37,192 nucleotides of DNA, taken from assembly GCF_032854445.1 (NCBI RefSeq), contig NC_088295.1:86412644-86449835 (forward strand), written 5' to 3'. This stretch comes from Liolophura sinensis (Eukaryota; Mollusca; Polyplacophora; Chitonida; Chitonidae). The translations under genes and the position numbers were made by a program. The stretch's first letter is position 1. Each line of letters begins with the position of its first letter. Positions 1 to 13,456 of the stretch are shown piece by piece. The notes below the pieces were generated by a model. It saw only the letters and a program-made list of their open reading frames with translations, was not told the DNA's origin and did no database searches.

Positions 1-2500
1 TCATTCAGTCCTTGATCTGCTGCAAATTTCTTTAGAGCCTTATGCGGTCTCTGGAACAAAAGTATTTCTTTCTTGGATATGCATGTATTTTGATGTATTT
101 ACTGCTTGTAGATGTACATTGTAGTTGATTGATGTATTGGCAGTGGGCTGGCACATGTAAATTTGTGAATCACCTGTTTTTCTTCATCAGCATGAAGTAA
201 TGTTCTGTTTGTCATGGGTTTGGTTTAAAATTTCCTGATATTTTTGCCCCGCTGTGAGATCATACATGTATCACATTGGCATAACACTTCTGAACACCAG
301 AGAAGCAGCCTGTAAAGCTGTATGTGCTGGCCTGTGTTTGATAGCACTTCTGACCTCTCTGGATACAATACTGACTCGCTCTCTCTCTCCACTGCTGAGA
401 CACAGTTGAATAAAAGGCCGGATCGGTGAAGATAGTTAAAATCATGTATTAGGCTGGACCTGTCTTCCTGCACTAGTTGCTAAGTGACAGCAGAGAGAAT
501 TACAACTGTCAAAGGCAGTGAGTGAGCGCTGCCTGGCCACAGCCTGCATGTAAAACCCTCAAAAAATTATCATTCACGCCTATAGACAGAGAAAAAAGGA
601 AGCTGAAGGAGCCACACCGTGGAGAACTGAAAAGACTAATTATTTTGTTATCATTAAAGATGAGTTGTGTTCTTTATAACCAGAAAATTCTAGCTCGTTT
701 GCACTATGCATTTACCAGAATTGGAGAGTTAGCTCACATTAGGTCTGTTGTCCAGGTGCAATGTAACCAGTTGTTTTAAGGTAAATCATTATGATATGGA
801 CATGGGGTTTACTGGTCAACAGTGTTATTTCATACCACATATGAATTCACCTTTATATCGGACATATATATATACATGTATTATGTACTGTGAGTCCACT
901 CTGACATGCATGTATTATTATCATTCAAGTGTGTATAAATATTATTTAGTAAATGCTTCTATACCTTAGACATGTTCACATACATTCGGATTTTAACATA
1001 CATTTGTACTTCTATCGGGCCTTGCAAGTGTAGTAATGGTGTGTCTAAACATGTTTACAGGCTGTCTTTATGTTAATTCTAAATATCTTACTGTACATGT
1101 ATGTGTAACATTTTATCAGTGAGTCATAATCATCAGTCTTTATACCCTGCATCACTCTCCTCTGGCTCTTGCGTATGAAATAGTGGACAGATGTAATGGT
1201 TATCTGTAGATTACTTTGTAAAAAGGGAAGAGCAAGTGCACATTGTTGTATTTATCCTTGATTTATACATAACTTATTATTTATTTAAATGTGTGCTTGA
1301 GGAAGATAGGGAATATGCTAGTGAAGACCACAGCTAACTGGTCTGTGTGTGAGTAATGGTGCCCATGCCATCTCCTAGATGAAGCTGTGAAGTACCCAGA
1401 CCCATACCAATATGAAATTAAGCCACAAGTGATGGGCATATCTTAGAATGGAGTTAATTGCAGTTGAGTCTGAGAAGGAAGATGTTGTCCACTTATGGCA
1501 GCCAGTCTCTATTGTCATACACATCCCATCTCTGACATGAGATATTAATCCAGCCTCATACTGGCAAAACCCCTCAGGGAACCGGAATAAAACCAGGCGC
1601 AGAGAAAACAGCTGACCTTTCTTCACATTTCTACTATTATCTGGCAATACCAGTTTTTTCTCCCGGCATACTCAGATAGAATGAAAAAAAAAACAGGATT
1701 TTGATGAAATATGCACAGAAAGGCAAGAGAATAATACATGTATATATACCAGTCTCATTTTTGATAATTGAAGGGTGCACTAAAACGAACCCCTAAATTT
1801 GCTGAAATGTGCAATTTACACCCGCAGAATGTTCTTACCATGAATAACATCAACATACTGCCTTTTTTCAGTTTATGCTAGTCAGGTGACATACACCAAC
1901 TGAATACTTTTAAAACAAAGATTAATTGCTAATTTTTTTGAAAGTAATAATATGATGTGCGTGTCTAGCACATATTTTACAGTATACTTTTGTAACTCCC
2001 TTGCGCTAATGTCTTTTTCAAGAACCAATAACCAATTGCCAAAGTTCCATCTCCTAAAGGTAGCAATCTGAACAGACATGCTGACTTACATCAGTTCGGT
2101 AACATTTTTGTGCAAATTGCTCGGTTGTGTTGAGACTGGAAAGGGAGGTAAATCTCGCTATGTCAGAGACGTAAAACACACCTCATTTCACGTCATCAAA
2201 TTAATTAATTTTTAATTAAAAAACATTTCCCTGTGAAAATCAGTAGATTTGTTTTTCGTTAAAAACATTACATTAATATAACAATTCACTGTACCTCCAC
2301 TTCAGGAAATATTACCAAACCTGATAATTGTGAAAGGAAGAAAAGACTTTTTAAGAAATTCTCAGAGCCCACTGCCTTAACACAGTAATGTGAACGTATA
2401 TATGTCAATTTCACATTGCATTAGCGACCTGGTCTTCAATTTTCAGATGGTTACTTTCTGCAGGATTTGGGTTCTCGTAAGCTGAACTAAATGGTGATAA

Positions 2501-2517
2501 CCCCCCCCCCCCCCCCC
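2501..2517. repeat. C17 homopolymer
   Basis: An uninterrupted run of 17 C on the plus strand (G on the other strand) in otherwise AT-rich DNA. Confidence 0.95.
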
Positions 2518-5340
2518 TTAGAAAAACAGGATTCTAATGACCCTGTAATCTAGAATTTCTGGGAAATACGCATGGGACATCTCTGGAGACGTTTGCGTGC
2601 GCGTAGGAGCATGAGTGTAATCATGTGCCATAGAAGTGACAGACTGATATACAGTATCTTTAGGAGAACAACTTCAGTATATCATAAAATAAGACGCATG
2701 TTTTTGTTTTTCACCTTTGTATTTTATGTGGAATTGTTTTTTTTTTTCATTTTGGAGAAGTTTATAGATTAGGTAACATGTAGGATATGTGTTATAAAGT
2801 TTGGATGAGCCTGGGTACAGGCCATCTGCATCAGTTAGGGTGTTAAGACGTAAATATCCCAGGTCTTGTCCTGGAGTTATTATTAATGTCGATCAGATAC
2901 ATATTGTCTCTGCGTAAGGCTGATAAGGGTGAACTGTACATGTAAATTAATGGCAATCTGTTACTGAGGCATATATCATCTAGTTTGCTTTTGAACCATA
3001 GTACTGGTAGTTTATTTATACATGTACAGTGCATGAAGTGTTTGTGCTAGTGTATGTGTTTGAGTAACTAAAAACAGATATTACATCCAGATTCATCCTG
3101 TGACCCCTGATCTCAGATGCCCTGCTGCATTGTATTAGTCCTTGTTGTGAACAGCTTCTTTGACATTGTGAAAATAAATGAAGTGGACACCACAGGTATT
3201 TTAAAAAATTTTAAACAATCAGCTTATTTTGTCCTTGTTATAATCTTGGTCTTCTGGAATAATGTTTTGGTTGCAATGATATTGTCTCCAGGCACGCCGG
3301 TCGTACACATGTATGACTACATGTACATATGGATGTTGTTTGTGTACTTCATATGGCAACCTCATCTTTGCCGGGAGAGACAGTTACATTTACACATGCC
3401 TAGAGTGGCAATCATCTACACACCCACTAATACACTGCTGGCTGTATTAAAAGGTGCTATGAATCCATGTCATTATATTGATGTTTCCTCTTGCCATGTC
3501 AGTATTTGCTTTGCTCCCAGCTTTAGTTGTTGCCAGGGCTTGTATCGTGCGACTATCTCACAGATAATGCTGGACCTGAAGCCAATTTTTACAGGTGTTG
3601 ATTTCTCCTGTCGTACACACTGTCCCAAACATACATGTTATGTATCAACATACAGCTGTCTTTCTTTTTCTGGTTTACTCGGGATGACCTTACACCTGTG
3701 TTTAGGCCATCACACCCAGGGGCTTCACGGGTGATATTACAATGGATTACCACTTTTCCTTCTACCTGGAGAGGCAAGAGCCTCAAGAGTAAGCCTGTAG
3801 TCTTACACTGTCAATATATATAGCCATTTTTATATTATTCTTACAGTGTTGCTCAGTGGCTGTATAGTTAAGTTGCTGATAAAAAGTATACAGTCTATGT
3901 ATTATTTGTATTGTGACACATTTTGTCAGTAACTTTCAGGGTCTACTGTGTATGAAGTGCTCATATTGATATAAGATAAGCTTTTGTTTCAAGTCATTCA
4001 TGTGTTTTTTTTCTCCAAGTCAAACATCTCTGTGCATACAGAGAACAGCGATAACATTTGTTTTGCATACAGCCAGGGTTTGAGGGTTTGGGCCATCAGT
4101 TTTGGGTTGGAGAAAACTGTGATGTTAACAGTCTGCATGTGCTAACAGTATATACATACATGTATTATAAGTATGGTGTTGTGGCATAATTCTGCAGGCT
4201 TCTCATACAGTAAGACTGGCACATTCTGTGTCTGGGAACACCAGAACAGGAAGTCCGGTCAACATTTTAAGCTCCCTTTGCCAGATGTGCATTGCTAAAT
4301 ATGCATCTTCTGAATGTGGATGTGTTAATATGTTTTAAACATCCATTAAAGGCCTAAATTTATGTTCAAGTATACATTTACCTGTGAATACAGCTCCTAT
4401 TTTAATGCCAATTTTTTTTTTGTGAACTTACCACAGAAATGTTTTATTTCATCTGAGTAATATTTGAAGTAAAGTATGCATGAAGATTGTGCTAACTGTT
4501 TACTTATGCCCAAGACTATTCAGTTATTATATTCATTTTCACGTCCACATTTAACATCATGGCTACAATCCAATTAAAGACGACAAAAGCCATAGGGAGT
4601 CTTTATTGTGTACATTGTAGCTGACAAACCCAGGCGAGGAAAAATCAATTGTCTGTGCAAAGGATGTTCATGTATACAGTGACATTTACATGGAGGCTCA
4701 GCTACATCTGACACACAAATAAGCCACAAGGTAAAAGATCATGGTTTAGAGACACGGCACTGGTGAACAGTTCCGCAAGGTTAGGTCTTACAGGCTATGA
4801 AAAAAATATTAGGGAAAGTGGAAAAGACTTTTGACAGTACAGGAATATGACACCTCCTGATTGCTGTAGTGGTTTACCTGTGGGAGGCAATGTCGGCTAT
4901 TACTCGAGTGGCTAAGGCATTAGTTGCCCTGATTAAGTGAACTGCTGTTCTCTGTCTTCCATTACCTGTATTTTCCTCACCTGCTCAGAGTCCAGATCTA
5001 TTGATTTTTCTAGGTGACAGTTGCTGAGGCTATTTAGCCAGAACAAGCCAGTGTATGTAGATAATTATAGCGTATGGATGGACACACATGTGTATAATAT
5101 TAGAAAAGCCAGGATTATAATCACATGACCTCTTCTGTATAATGTTGTGTATATTGTAGATGTATGCATATGCAGTTGTTAATGCCTGAGGCTCTTGTAG
5201 GGGGATACATGGTAATAGCACATTTTGTTGTGTACCATCTTACACTGGGCTCATCTGTAGGCGAACCTGTATAATGTGCAGTACAACACATTGCTCTGAA
5301 CCCATTGTGTACGACCATTGATGGTCTCATGTGTCACTAG

Positions 5341-5440
5341 TGAAGAGGAAAGACATGATCATACAAGATGTGCTGTACGATTGTAGTCACAGGTGAAGAA
5401 GAAACATATGATCCTAAAAGATGTGCTACGAGATTGTTTC
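5341..5440. repeat. 53-bp imperfect tandem duplication
   Basis: TGAAGAGGAAAGACATGATC at 5341 recurs as TGAAGAAGAAACATATGATC at 5394. Both are followed by A-rich sequence and AAGATGTGCT with ACGA and GATTGT. Period is 53 bp, about 1.8 copies, with diverged units. Confidence 0.8.
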
Positions 5441-7823
5441 AATCCATAGCGTGATTGCATTGAGAATATGTTCATGTATTTTGTCTTCAAACCAATAGCC
5501 GTATGGTTTAGTAGTTTGTTTCTGTATAATTGTGATATGCATGTACACATGCATATATATGTACATGTGATTGGTCCGTGTGGCTATAGGATTTGTTATT
5601 GTGTAATTGAGACCCAGGTACATTTGTACAAGTGAGCGTATGGTAGAACTGCATCCGCTTCAGCCTGCCATGTGACTTGTTATATAAATATTACACACAT
5701 CGAAGTCCTAGCTGGTTGTATCTGGTCAGTGCATGTGTAATGAGGTTTGCTTACTGAGGGACACAACTTCCAAGGGTGCTTTCCCATTCTCTCTTACAGT
5801 TATACTACTTCAGTCCATTAGTAATGAGGCTGTCCTATAAATCAAGCCTGTAATCACAGAAATCAGAAAGCACCAACTGGTCACCATGGAGACCGACTGA
5901 CTCAATTCTTTTGTCCAGTTTATATCCTGCTGTAAAAAGAAAAAAGCAGAACTTAAGTACAGGACATTCTGCGTGTGGTTCAGGATAATCTATTGGAATC
6001 AACACACAAAGGTTGGATGGGGTATTTGTAAATCTTTGTCAAAAGCCAATAGTCAGGGGAACTGGCCACAAGCTAGCAGACTTGAAGGGCACCCATTAAA
6101 ATACCAGTGGTGTTTATGAGAAAGTTGTTTTTATGCTATTAAATGTGAAAATGAACAAAATGTTAACTCTTTATACAGGTGGAATTCTGTCCCATGTTTT
6201 TGGTACAATTACATACTCTGGTTCACAAGTAAGTTGATGTGTGGCTAGCAGATTATGATGGTTGATGGCCGGCATGTTCATTGGATACTTTGGTTGCGGC
6301 AGCATAGGGCATTATCCAGTAGGTGGAGATCTCAGATAGTGACATCGTGATGTAAGGCTATAGAGACAGTACAATTAAAGGCATACCTGTGTACACATGG
6401 TGCAAAGAATTGGAGTAGCCTGTGAAGTGAGAAATTAGGTTGTCAGCCGAATGTGATCTACTGAATAAACCTCCTGCTAATCTGTAGAAAATTCTGCGCT
6501 TAATTGTCATAATGTTAAAGATTTTGAAATCTTTATTAATAAGTTTACAATTAATAAGTTGAAAAGTTAAAAAGTTGAAGTAATATCTGTCATAATGAGG
6601 CAATTATAATGAACAGTGATTGTGAAGTGATGTAGACACAATTTCCCATCAACATAATACCTGGGTTATTTTGTTGATTCCAAAACCATTTTCATTGTGT
6701 CTGGTGAGATCTTATCTGTAATCATTCTCCTGTAGAGTGTACATTGCATAGGATGTACCATATACATTCTTGTACATGTACTTATATATATTAATGGCAT
6801 AAATATTTGATGTTTGTCAGAGGAAAATTCATTAAGTGAATTAGTTGAAAATGTGCACATTTTCTCCAACAAAGACTATTTTAGTGTTACAGATCGAGCT
6901 GTGTGTGTAACATAGGATTACCTGCATGTACACACATCTAATAGTATACATGTACATGTATTTACATGTGCAGTGTACACAAACATAATGGGTAATGGAC
7001 ATTACTATTGATTATGATACATATAGACAAACACTGAGGGGTAAAATGACAGGTACAAATTGCACAGAATAACATAGGTTATATGGATTTATATACCAGT
7101 ACTCTTTAATGGGTCATCTCATAGATTTAGCCAGAATTTGAAATCAGGCCATCTCATTTCCAATTTGCTCCAATTTTCCCGATCTCTCCCATGTTAATTT
7201 TATCAGAACAGGGCGTCTCAAAGACACTGAGACACCCAGCTGGCTAAACCTGTGGTCAGCTCTCTCTGGTTTAATGCTTTTATCACTGAACACCACAAGC
7301 CTTTGACCAATAGAGTTGCTCTGGCTTGTTGACCATGTCTTACAAAGTACATACATACTATTAGGAGTTTGTCAGGTACATGTAGCAAGCTGGAGCTGCC
7401 TGTTGCTCCCCTCCTGAGCCTAACTCCTGTCGTGTAAATTGGATATTTTTAGCATGCATAAAACTTCAGTCAAATGAAGCCAACAAATAATAACAAGCAC
7501 AGGAAGCTTTACGTGTTTGTGAGACAGTTGTTTTATATATTCCTTTCTGAAATGTTACTGTTTTTTGGCTCATGATGAACTTTTTTAATCTAATTTTTTC
7601 CCTGTTTGTCGTATTACATGTATATCTGTCCCTAAATACATCTGTGTTTAATTTAATCAAATCTGGTTTAGGCTTTAAGACAAGGGCCTGAAGAACTAAT
7701 GAACTTTTGATGTATGTCCATCCACTTGTCAATATTTTGACATTATAGGAGGCAATAACCTTGTCTGCTTGTGCAATATTGCCAAAACTACTGGGAAATA
7801 TCTACAAAAGTGCTAGGCTAGGA

Positions 7824-7980
7824 ACAGGGGCCACTTTCACGAAATTTCGTAAGCTACATGTATATTTGTCGTAATTGGTTTCATAACATACATTGTCTGA
7901 GTTATAGTGCGATAAGGCAATGTCATTTACAAGAAAAGTTATGAAAAATTGATTTACGAAGTTTTATGAAAGTGGCCTGT
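7824..7980. mobile_element. MITE-like element with terminal inverted repeats (157 bp)
   Basis: The left end ACAGGGGCCACTTTCACGAA, continuing to TTTCGTAA, is the inverse of the right end TTACGAAGTTTTATGAAAGT then GGCCTGT. The terminal repeats are about 28 bp with a few differences and a 2-bp length difference. There is no ORF inside, as expected for a non-autonomous DNA element. No clear target-site duplication is seen. Related ends occur at 34656 and possibly near 28298. Confidence 0.8.
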
Positions 7981-8497
7981 GATCATCTTTTGGACTATGT
8001 CCGTCAGCTTGTTCATGCACACCTTATTATTTTGGAATCTCTCTAGAATTACTGGGCTGAAACAGTAGTTTAAATTATGATGTTTGAACTGACCATTGAC
8101 ATTAGAATATGTAAGTATTTAATACCTTCCTTCAATGTGCACAGCACAGTTCAAACTATGTATATGAAAACTTGTTTATGAAATTTTAAAAACTTTAATA
8201 TGGATAGCCTTGGTAGTGACTTACTTGGCGATGATTGTAGGACAAATATGCCAATGGGATACCATCAGAAGTCTGAAGTGGAATGTAGTTCATCATTTCA
8301 GTGATGTAGGATATTTCAGTGCAGTGTCAGCAGCACGATGTCACAGTGGGAAGACCAAATACATCACCAATGAAACCACAGAACATAACATGTTTTGCAT
8401 CAAGCAAGAAAAGGCTAGTGTTGTGCAAGTCCTTATTCACTTTTGCTCCACCTGTTGTGAGGGGAAAACATGCCATTACCTCCATTAAGTAGGGGTC

Positions 8498-8691
8498 GGA
8501 CCAGTGTCCATGTTTATTTATTTATTTATTTGATTGGTGTTTTACGCCGTACTCAAGAATATTTCACCTATACGACGACGGCCAGCATTATGGTGGGAGG
8601 AAACCGGGCAGTGCCCGGGGGAAACCCACGACCATCCGCAGGTTGCTGACAGACCTTCCCACTTACGGTCGGAGAGGACCAGTGTCCATGT
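8498..8691 (-). mobile_element. SINE-like insertion A with 16-bp target-site duplication
   Basis: The element is 8514-8675, read on the minus strand: it starts TCTCCGACCGTAAGTGGG, ends GTAAAACACCAATC and an (AAAT)n tail. It is bounded by two perfect copies of GGACCAGTGTCCATGT (8498-8513, 8676-8691). The copy is complete with respect to its duplications but lacks any tRNA-like head. As I remember the element from mollusc genomes, longer copies carry a tRNA-derived region 5' of this point. Confidence 0.9.
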
Positions 8692-8854
8692 AAGGTGACT
8701 AGGTGGGGCATCATGTGTTGTGTCTTTGGCGTACATGCATTTGCCACATGATGTTCCAAAGAGGAAGTTGTAGCTTTCTCGTTTAGCGTTCAGCATTAAG
8801 GGGATAATGCAACAACTGGTTGACCCATATTATTATAATGGCTTGGGTGGGGTG

Positions 8855-9095
8855 GCTTACTTGCCTTCACTAAGTCATCTCAGTGAAGCAGCACTAGATA
8901 AAAGAGCGATGGAAATCCATCCTGGAACAAGGAGGCATGTTACACATGTCTCATTCATCGCCATATGACTGAGAAATTGTTAAGTATGACGTCAAGCCCT
9001 AAGCACTCACCCATTCACTCCAGTGAGGCAACACTGTACGCATGTAAATATTCCTGCTAAATGGAGACACCATCATGATATGACTAAATTAAATG
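8855..9095 (+). mobile_element. Second SINE-type repeat, apparently dimeric and decayed
   Basis: The block at 8881-9020 begins CAGTGAAGCAGCACTAGATA, contains CGCCATATGACTGAGAAATT and TAAGTATGACG and ends in CACTCACCCATTCACT. A second shorter block from 9021 begins CAGTGAGGCAACACTGTACG and contains CATCATGATATGACTAAATT. I recall the CATATGACTGAAAAATTG and CACTCACTCACTC words from abundant mollusc SINE 3' ends. The unit boundaries are approximate. Confidence 0.65.
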
Positions 9096-12000
9096 ATGAT
9101 ATAAATGAAACAAAAGAATTATAGCACTCCTGGTTTGGTGGTGTTCTGATTATTTAACATCATGATTTAAATTTTAAAATGGTCTTTCATCGGAGACAGT
9201 CATCGATTGAATTTGCGTTGACATTTTCATATTGTGCATTTACAGAAATAGAAACAGAATATTTTAGTCTAACATCACATATTAAAACTCTTTTGCAAAG
9301 AGCAAACTTTTTTTACCATTCCTTGGAATGGTGGGCACTTTGTGGTTATTTGTGGTGCTCGTTATAGCTTTAGGGATGGTTGGCAAATGCAGGGAGATTG
9401 TTATATAGCTGATATTAGACAGAGCTTGTATGTGACAGGCATGCACTGTGTCCTTATTAATACAGACCAGTGGCTGGAGTATAACCATCTATTTAGATCA
9501 ACCAGCATAAAACTTGAGTGTGTCAGTGTCTGGCTGTTGGCTGAGTTAGGGTGATGTTCAGGTCAATATAAAATACCAGTGTTACACTGGTGAACAAACA
9601 TGGCTTCCTTGTATTGGAAAGAGCCGGCCTGGCATCAATTACCCCAGTCAGCCACTATCTTTTACCTCAGATGCTTCTCAGTCGTTTTTCAGTCTGTGCA
9701 TTAAAAGCAAGTTCAGCCTCAAACATCTAACATTTTGCACACTGTAGGCTGTGTACAGGAGAAGACTTGGCTCTGAGGGGAAATGGGGATCTTTGGCCTA
9801 TAGAAGGAATTTAATCCAGTGGGCTGATTCATGCATGATTTATGGATCTAGAAAGAAATGTTTCCCCGAATCGAGGACCAACTATGGCACTGCTTGACAA
9901 TAATGGCCCCATTGCTTTGTGAAAAATTGTGGGCTTGTTTTTTAATCTTTGTCCACTTTGCTATTTTGCCAGATACAGTATGTACTTACATAAGTTTCAG
10001 TATACATGCACCGCCTAGACACATTCAGCTGTGGATAGATACCAAACCACAAACTTTTGTCAAGCAACATGCTGTTGGCAGGATATCAGTGTACATGTAA
10101 CTATATAAACATGTGTGTGAAGGACTGTGGAAGTCACTTAGTACAAAGCCTACATGTAGATGTTATACATGTTATATGCCTTCATTAGAACATGTGTGGT
10201 TGTACCCTAGTCCCATGTGCAGGTAATCCACCATGAGGTGCAGACTGTTCATAGTTAACTAGGGTGCACCTTCTTTTATTGTATCAGTTTTACCTGTAGC
10301 TTTGAGCCACATCGTGCAGTTTTGCAGCATGCTGAAATATAATAAGAGAATATGAAGGCAATGGAAAGATCTAAAGGTAAAAGTCAAAGAGTAAGGATTG
10401 TAAGGTTTATTAACAGTTATTAACTGACCGTAAATGAAGTTATTTCTTAAACTTGCTCAACATGTTGTGTTTGTTGATCGTACATTACCAGGAACTGAAT
10501 CATAATTAGTATGAATATATAATGGTTGCTGGGATGCAGACAGATCATGTTTTTATACAACATGTATACAGTGTCCCTCTGTCACAGTTTCACCTCTAAT
10601 TGGCTCTATAAAAACTACCTACATGTAATTACGTGAATGTGTTTGTATAAATATAGTCTAGCTGACATTATGTACAAATGTAAACTGCTGTATACTATTT
10701 AGTAATATACATGTACAACACACGTGTAATTATTTCATCGTTTACATGTATGTTCCTGTAAGATAGCAATACTATAATATGCCAACAAATACGTCTTAAA
10801 CAACATCTTTCACGTGTTTAGTTGAAGGGTCCAACTACATAAGATGATAATTTTTAAACATGTTACAACTTACTTGTACATATTCAGTAGTGTTAAATGT
10901 TCTCATGGCATGTTGTCAAATTACTGATTGTCTCATCTTTGTCCAGCAGGTTAGGGTTTACTGTGCTAATCGAGGCCATTCGACATGCTCTTAATTTAAA
11001 CAATTGATTTCCCGAACTGCTTCCTTTTGTTTCAGTGTGTGACCTCAATACATGTATCTTAGTCACATGTTGTGCTCTATATGTGTATGCGCGTACCTCA
11101 CATCTATCTACTGCGCGAGCACTGCTCACTGTTCACAACAAAAACTGTTACACATAATGTTAATCATTTACAGGGCTGTTACGTTATAGGGGCCTCTCTT
11201 TCTCTTCATGGTGTTTGTTTATTCCTCCTAAATGCAGAAGTGTTATAATAGTCTAGGGTATATATACTGTAGAGTTAGTACAATCATTCATTTGCAGCTG
11301 TGATGTGATGGGGCAGTTATATGGAAATTAGTGTTTTCTGACGTTTGCCCCACGTAAAGAAAATTTGTAATATAATCTTATACTAATAACTATATGCACA
11401 ATGTACTGCATACAACTACACATGTACAAACTAAGTAATACTTGAACATTGTGAGGTACTTGTGAATGTATATGAGAACACTGTAAATGCTTCAGTCATC
11501 AGCATTTAGATATAAATTGTAACAATGACTTTCTCTTAGTCCATTGATGTGCTTTGGCCTAAGTGGGCATATTGAGTTGTTTGAATACATGCAGCTCAAT
11601 TCGTAGAAAATTTCTTTGGCAATTCTTGATGGCACATGTACAGGCTGTACCTGTAGCACAGACTTATGTCAGTACACATTAGATACATATGTATGTGCAT
11701 TAAAGGTTGCCTATATCTGTACATTAAGAAATGGTAAGTAATGCTTTCTTTTATACTGAATTGCATTTAGATACAGTTGTTACATGATATAGCTGTATGT
11801 TATGGCTACATACATGTATATGTATTTCTGCATCATTTCTGTCATATTCTTTTATAATGGCACAAATTCCATGGAATAATAAAGCACAGAATAAGTGCAC
11901 ATATGTATATATGTGCGTGAGTGACTTCAGTGGTCTTGTAACATTTGCCTTACCACCACCCCCCACCCCCAAGCCTCTGTGTAATACTAGTGGTCAGGGG

Positions 12001-13456
12001 AGCTAGAGTCTCCCTCTCAGAGCTTTACATGTTCATGTACATGTGTTTGTGTGTTGAATTAGTTGAGGTACAGAGTGTCCCTGTACCGGTCAACTGGTCA
12101 GCTCAGTGTTTGGCAGGTGTTTTATTGAGCTGAGGGTCTTTGTGAAAGCTGATCTGTGTCAGTGAGTGTGTAGGCTGTGAGGACCTCACCTTCTGTAGTC
12201 ATTGCCTATTTAGCCTGGAGCAGCTGGGAGTATTATGGATTACTACCATACTACTGTTAACTGGGTGAAATCGGACATCTTGTTAAAACTGCCTAAATTA
12301 CTTGTTTATCATGACACACTTTTTACTGCCTGATGCATTCATGTAGTGAACTCGGATGTTGGGATTCCGAATCCTTCTCAGCGAGCAGAACAGTAAGGAA
12401 ATTGCAGCTTTTTTCAATTAAGTGATCTGCCCAAATACTGCATGCAGCAAAGTTTCATGTTAGCTAGTCCATTATACACACAAGTCCATTTTATAATGGA
12501 TAAGTCCTTTGTCAGTTTATATTTTTGTGTTACTCTCAGCCTTTAATGTTAATTAAAGACAACAAATGTCAGATTTGTTAAAAGTGAATGTGTGACGTAT
12601 TGCTTACCCATTAAGACATTACAACTGATATCAGTGTACATGTACAGGTAGTATGGGTTATATAAAATTTGTCAAAATTGGCCGCATCACTGTTCCAGGA
12701 ATGGCACTTTAAAATGGGTTGTGAACCCATATGTGTTATATGAATCATACTGAATTTATTCAATATATTTAAAAACGATCAATTAAAAGATTTCATATTG
12801 AGTCAGTTTTTGCAGAACACACAGCAGAAGCTTAACTAGATGGTATGCCTGGTTAAATTCAAAACAAACCAGGCAGAGAGTGCCTCTTTGATCTTGTTGA
12901 ATATTATTCATGCCACTGTTGTGCTATATGCATTGCTTATGTTTCTTGGGTAGTAGATTCACTCAAACAATTCAGACAGTTTACCAAAGTAAACATACTT
13001 GTACAATATTGTTGGTAAAGAAATGTAGATCTATGTAAATTTTATTAGTTAAGTGGAGCTTCAGATGCCGAAAGCATTGGCTCGCTGTGGCTCTCAGGCC
13101 CTTGCCCAGTGAGGTTACATGTTCATATGCAGCTCTCACTGTTTCATTTGTGATACCTGCGTGATGCTTGGCAATAGTTCACTTTGCCCTATCATCAGGT
13201 TCCTGCAGTACAAGGGCGTCAGCAGATATATTTTTTATTGAAAAAAACGTGCAGTTTATAGTTAAATTTTGTCCATCGAGGTGGTAACAATTTATGTAAG
13301 TTACTGATTGTCTTAAACCCGTATATTCTGGGTCTGTGTATGTAACATATATTGGCCCCCAAGTCTTGCCTGTTAACATGGTTTAGCCTGCTTGAACAGA
13401 AAGAGATATCCTCTGTGAATTATAATAAATTATAAACCATGTGTTGTTTGTTTCAG
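9096..13456. other. Non-coding region upstream of exon 1, right part
   Basis: AT-rich sequence dense in TACATGTA-like words. No open frame longer than about 80 codons looks real, and no repeat family was recognised. It ends in a splice acceptor (tttcag), so at least its right part is intron. Confidence 0.65.

Larger units (their letters stand above)
1..8497. other. Non-coding region upstream of exon 1, left part
   Basis: No open frame here resembles a known protein. A 205-codon frame (3117-3734) is the longest and lacks recognisable domains. The region has a C17 run, a 53-bp duplication, a tRNA-like A-box word at 4904-4917 and the MITE at 7824-7980. It may be a long 5' intron of the BAZ2 gene, which must have an upstream 5' exon, or intergenic DNA. 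I could not place a promoter or a 5' UTR exon. Confidence 0.6.

Noticed and set aside
1375-1647. 90-codon minus-strand frame
   Set aside because: No recognisable motif, no splice or homology support; length is expected by chance.
8542-8796. Minus-strand 84-codon frame
   Set aside because: Mostly the translation of SINE insertion A; a repeat-derived frame, not a gene.
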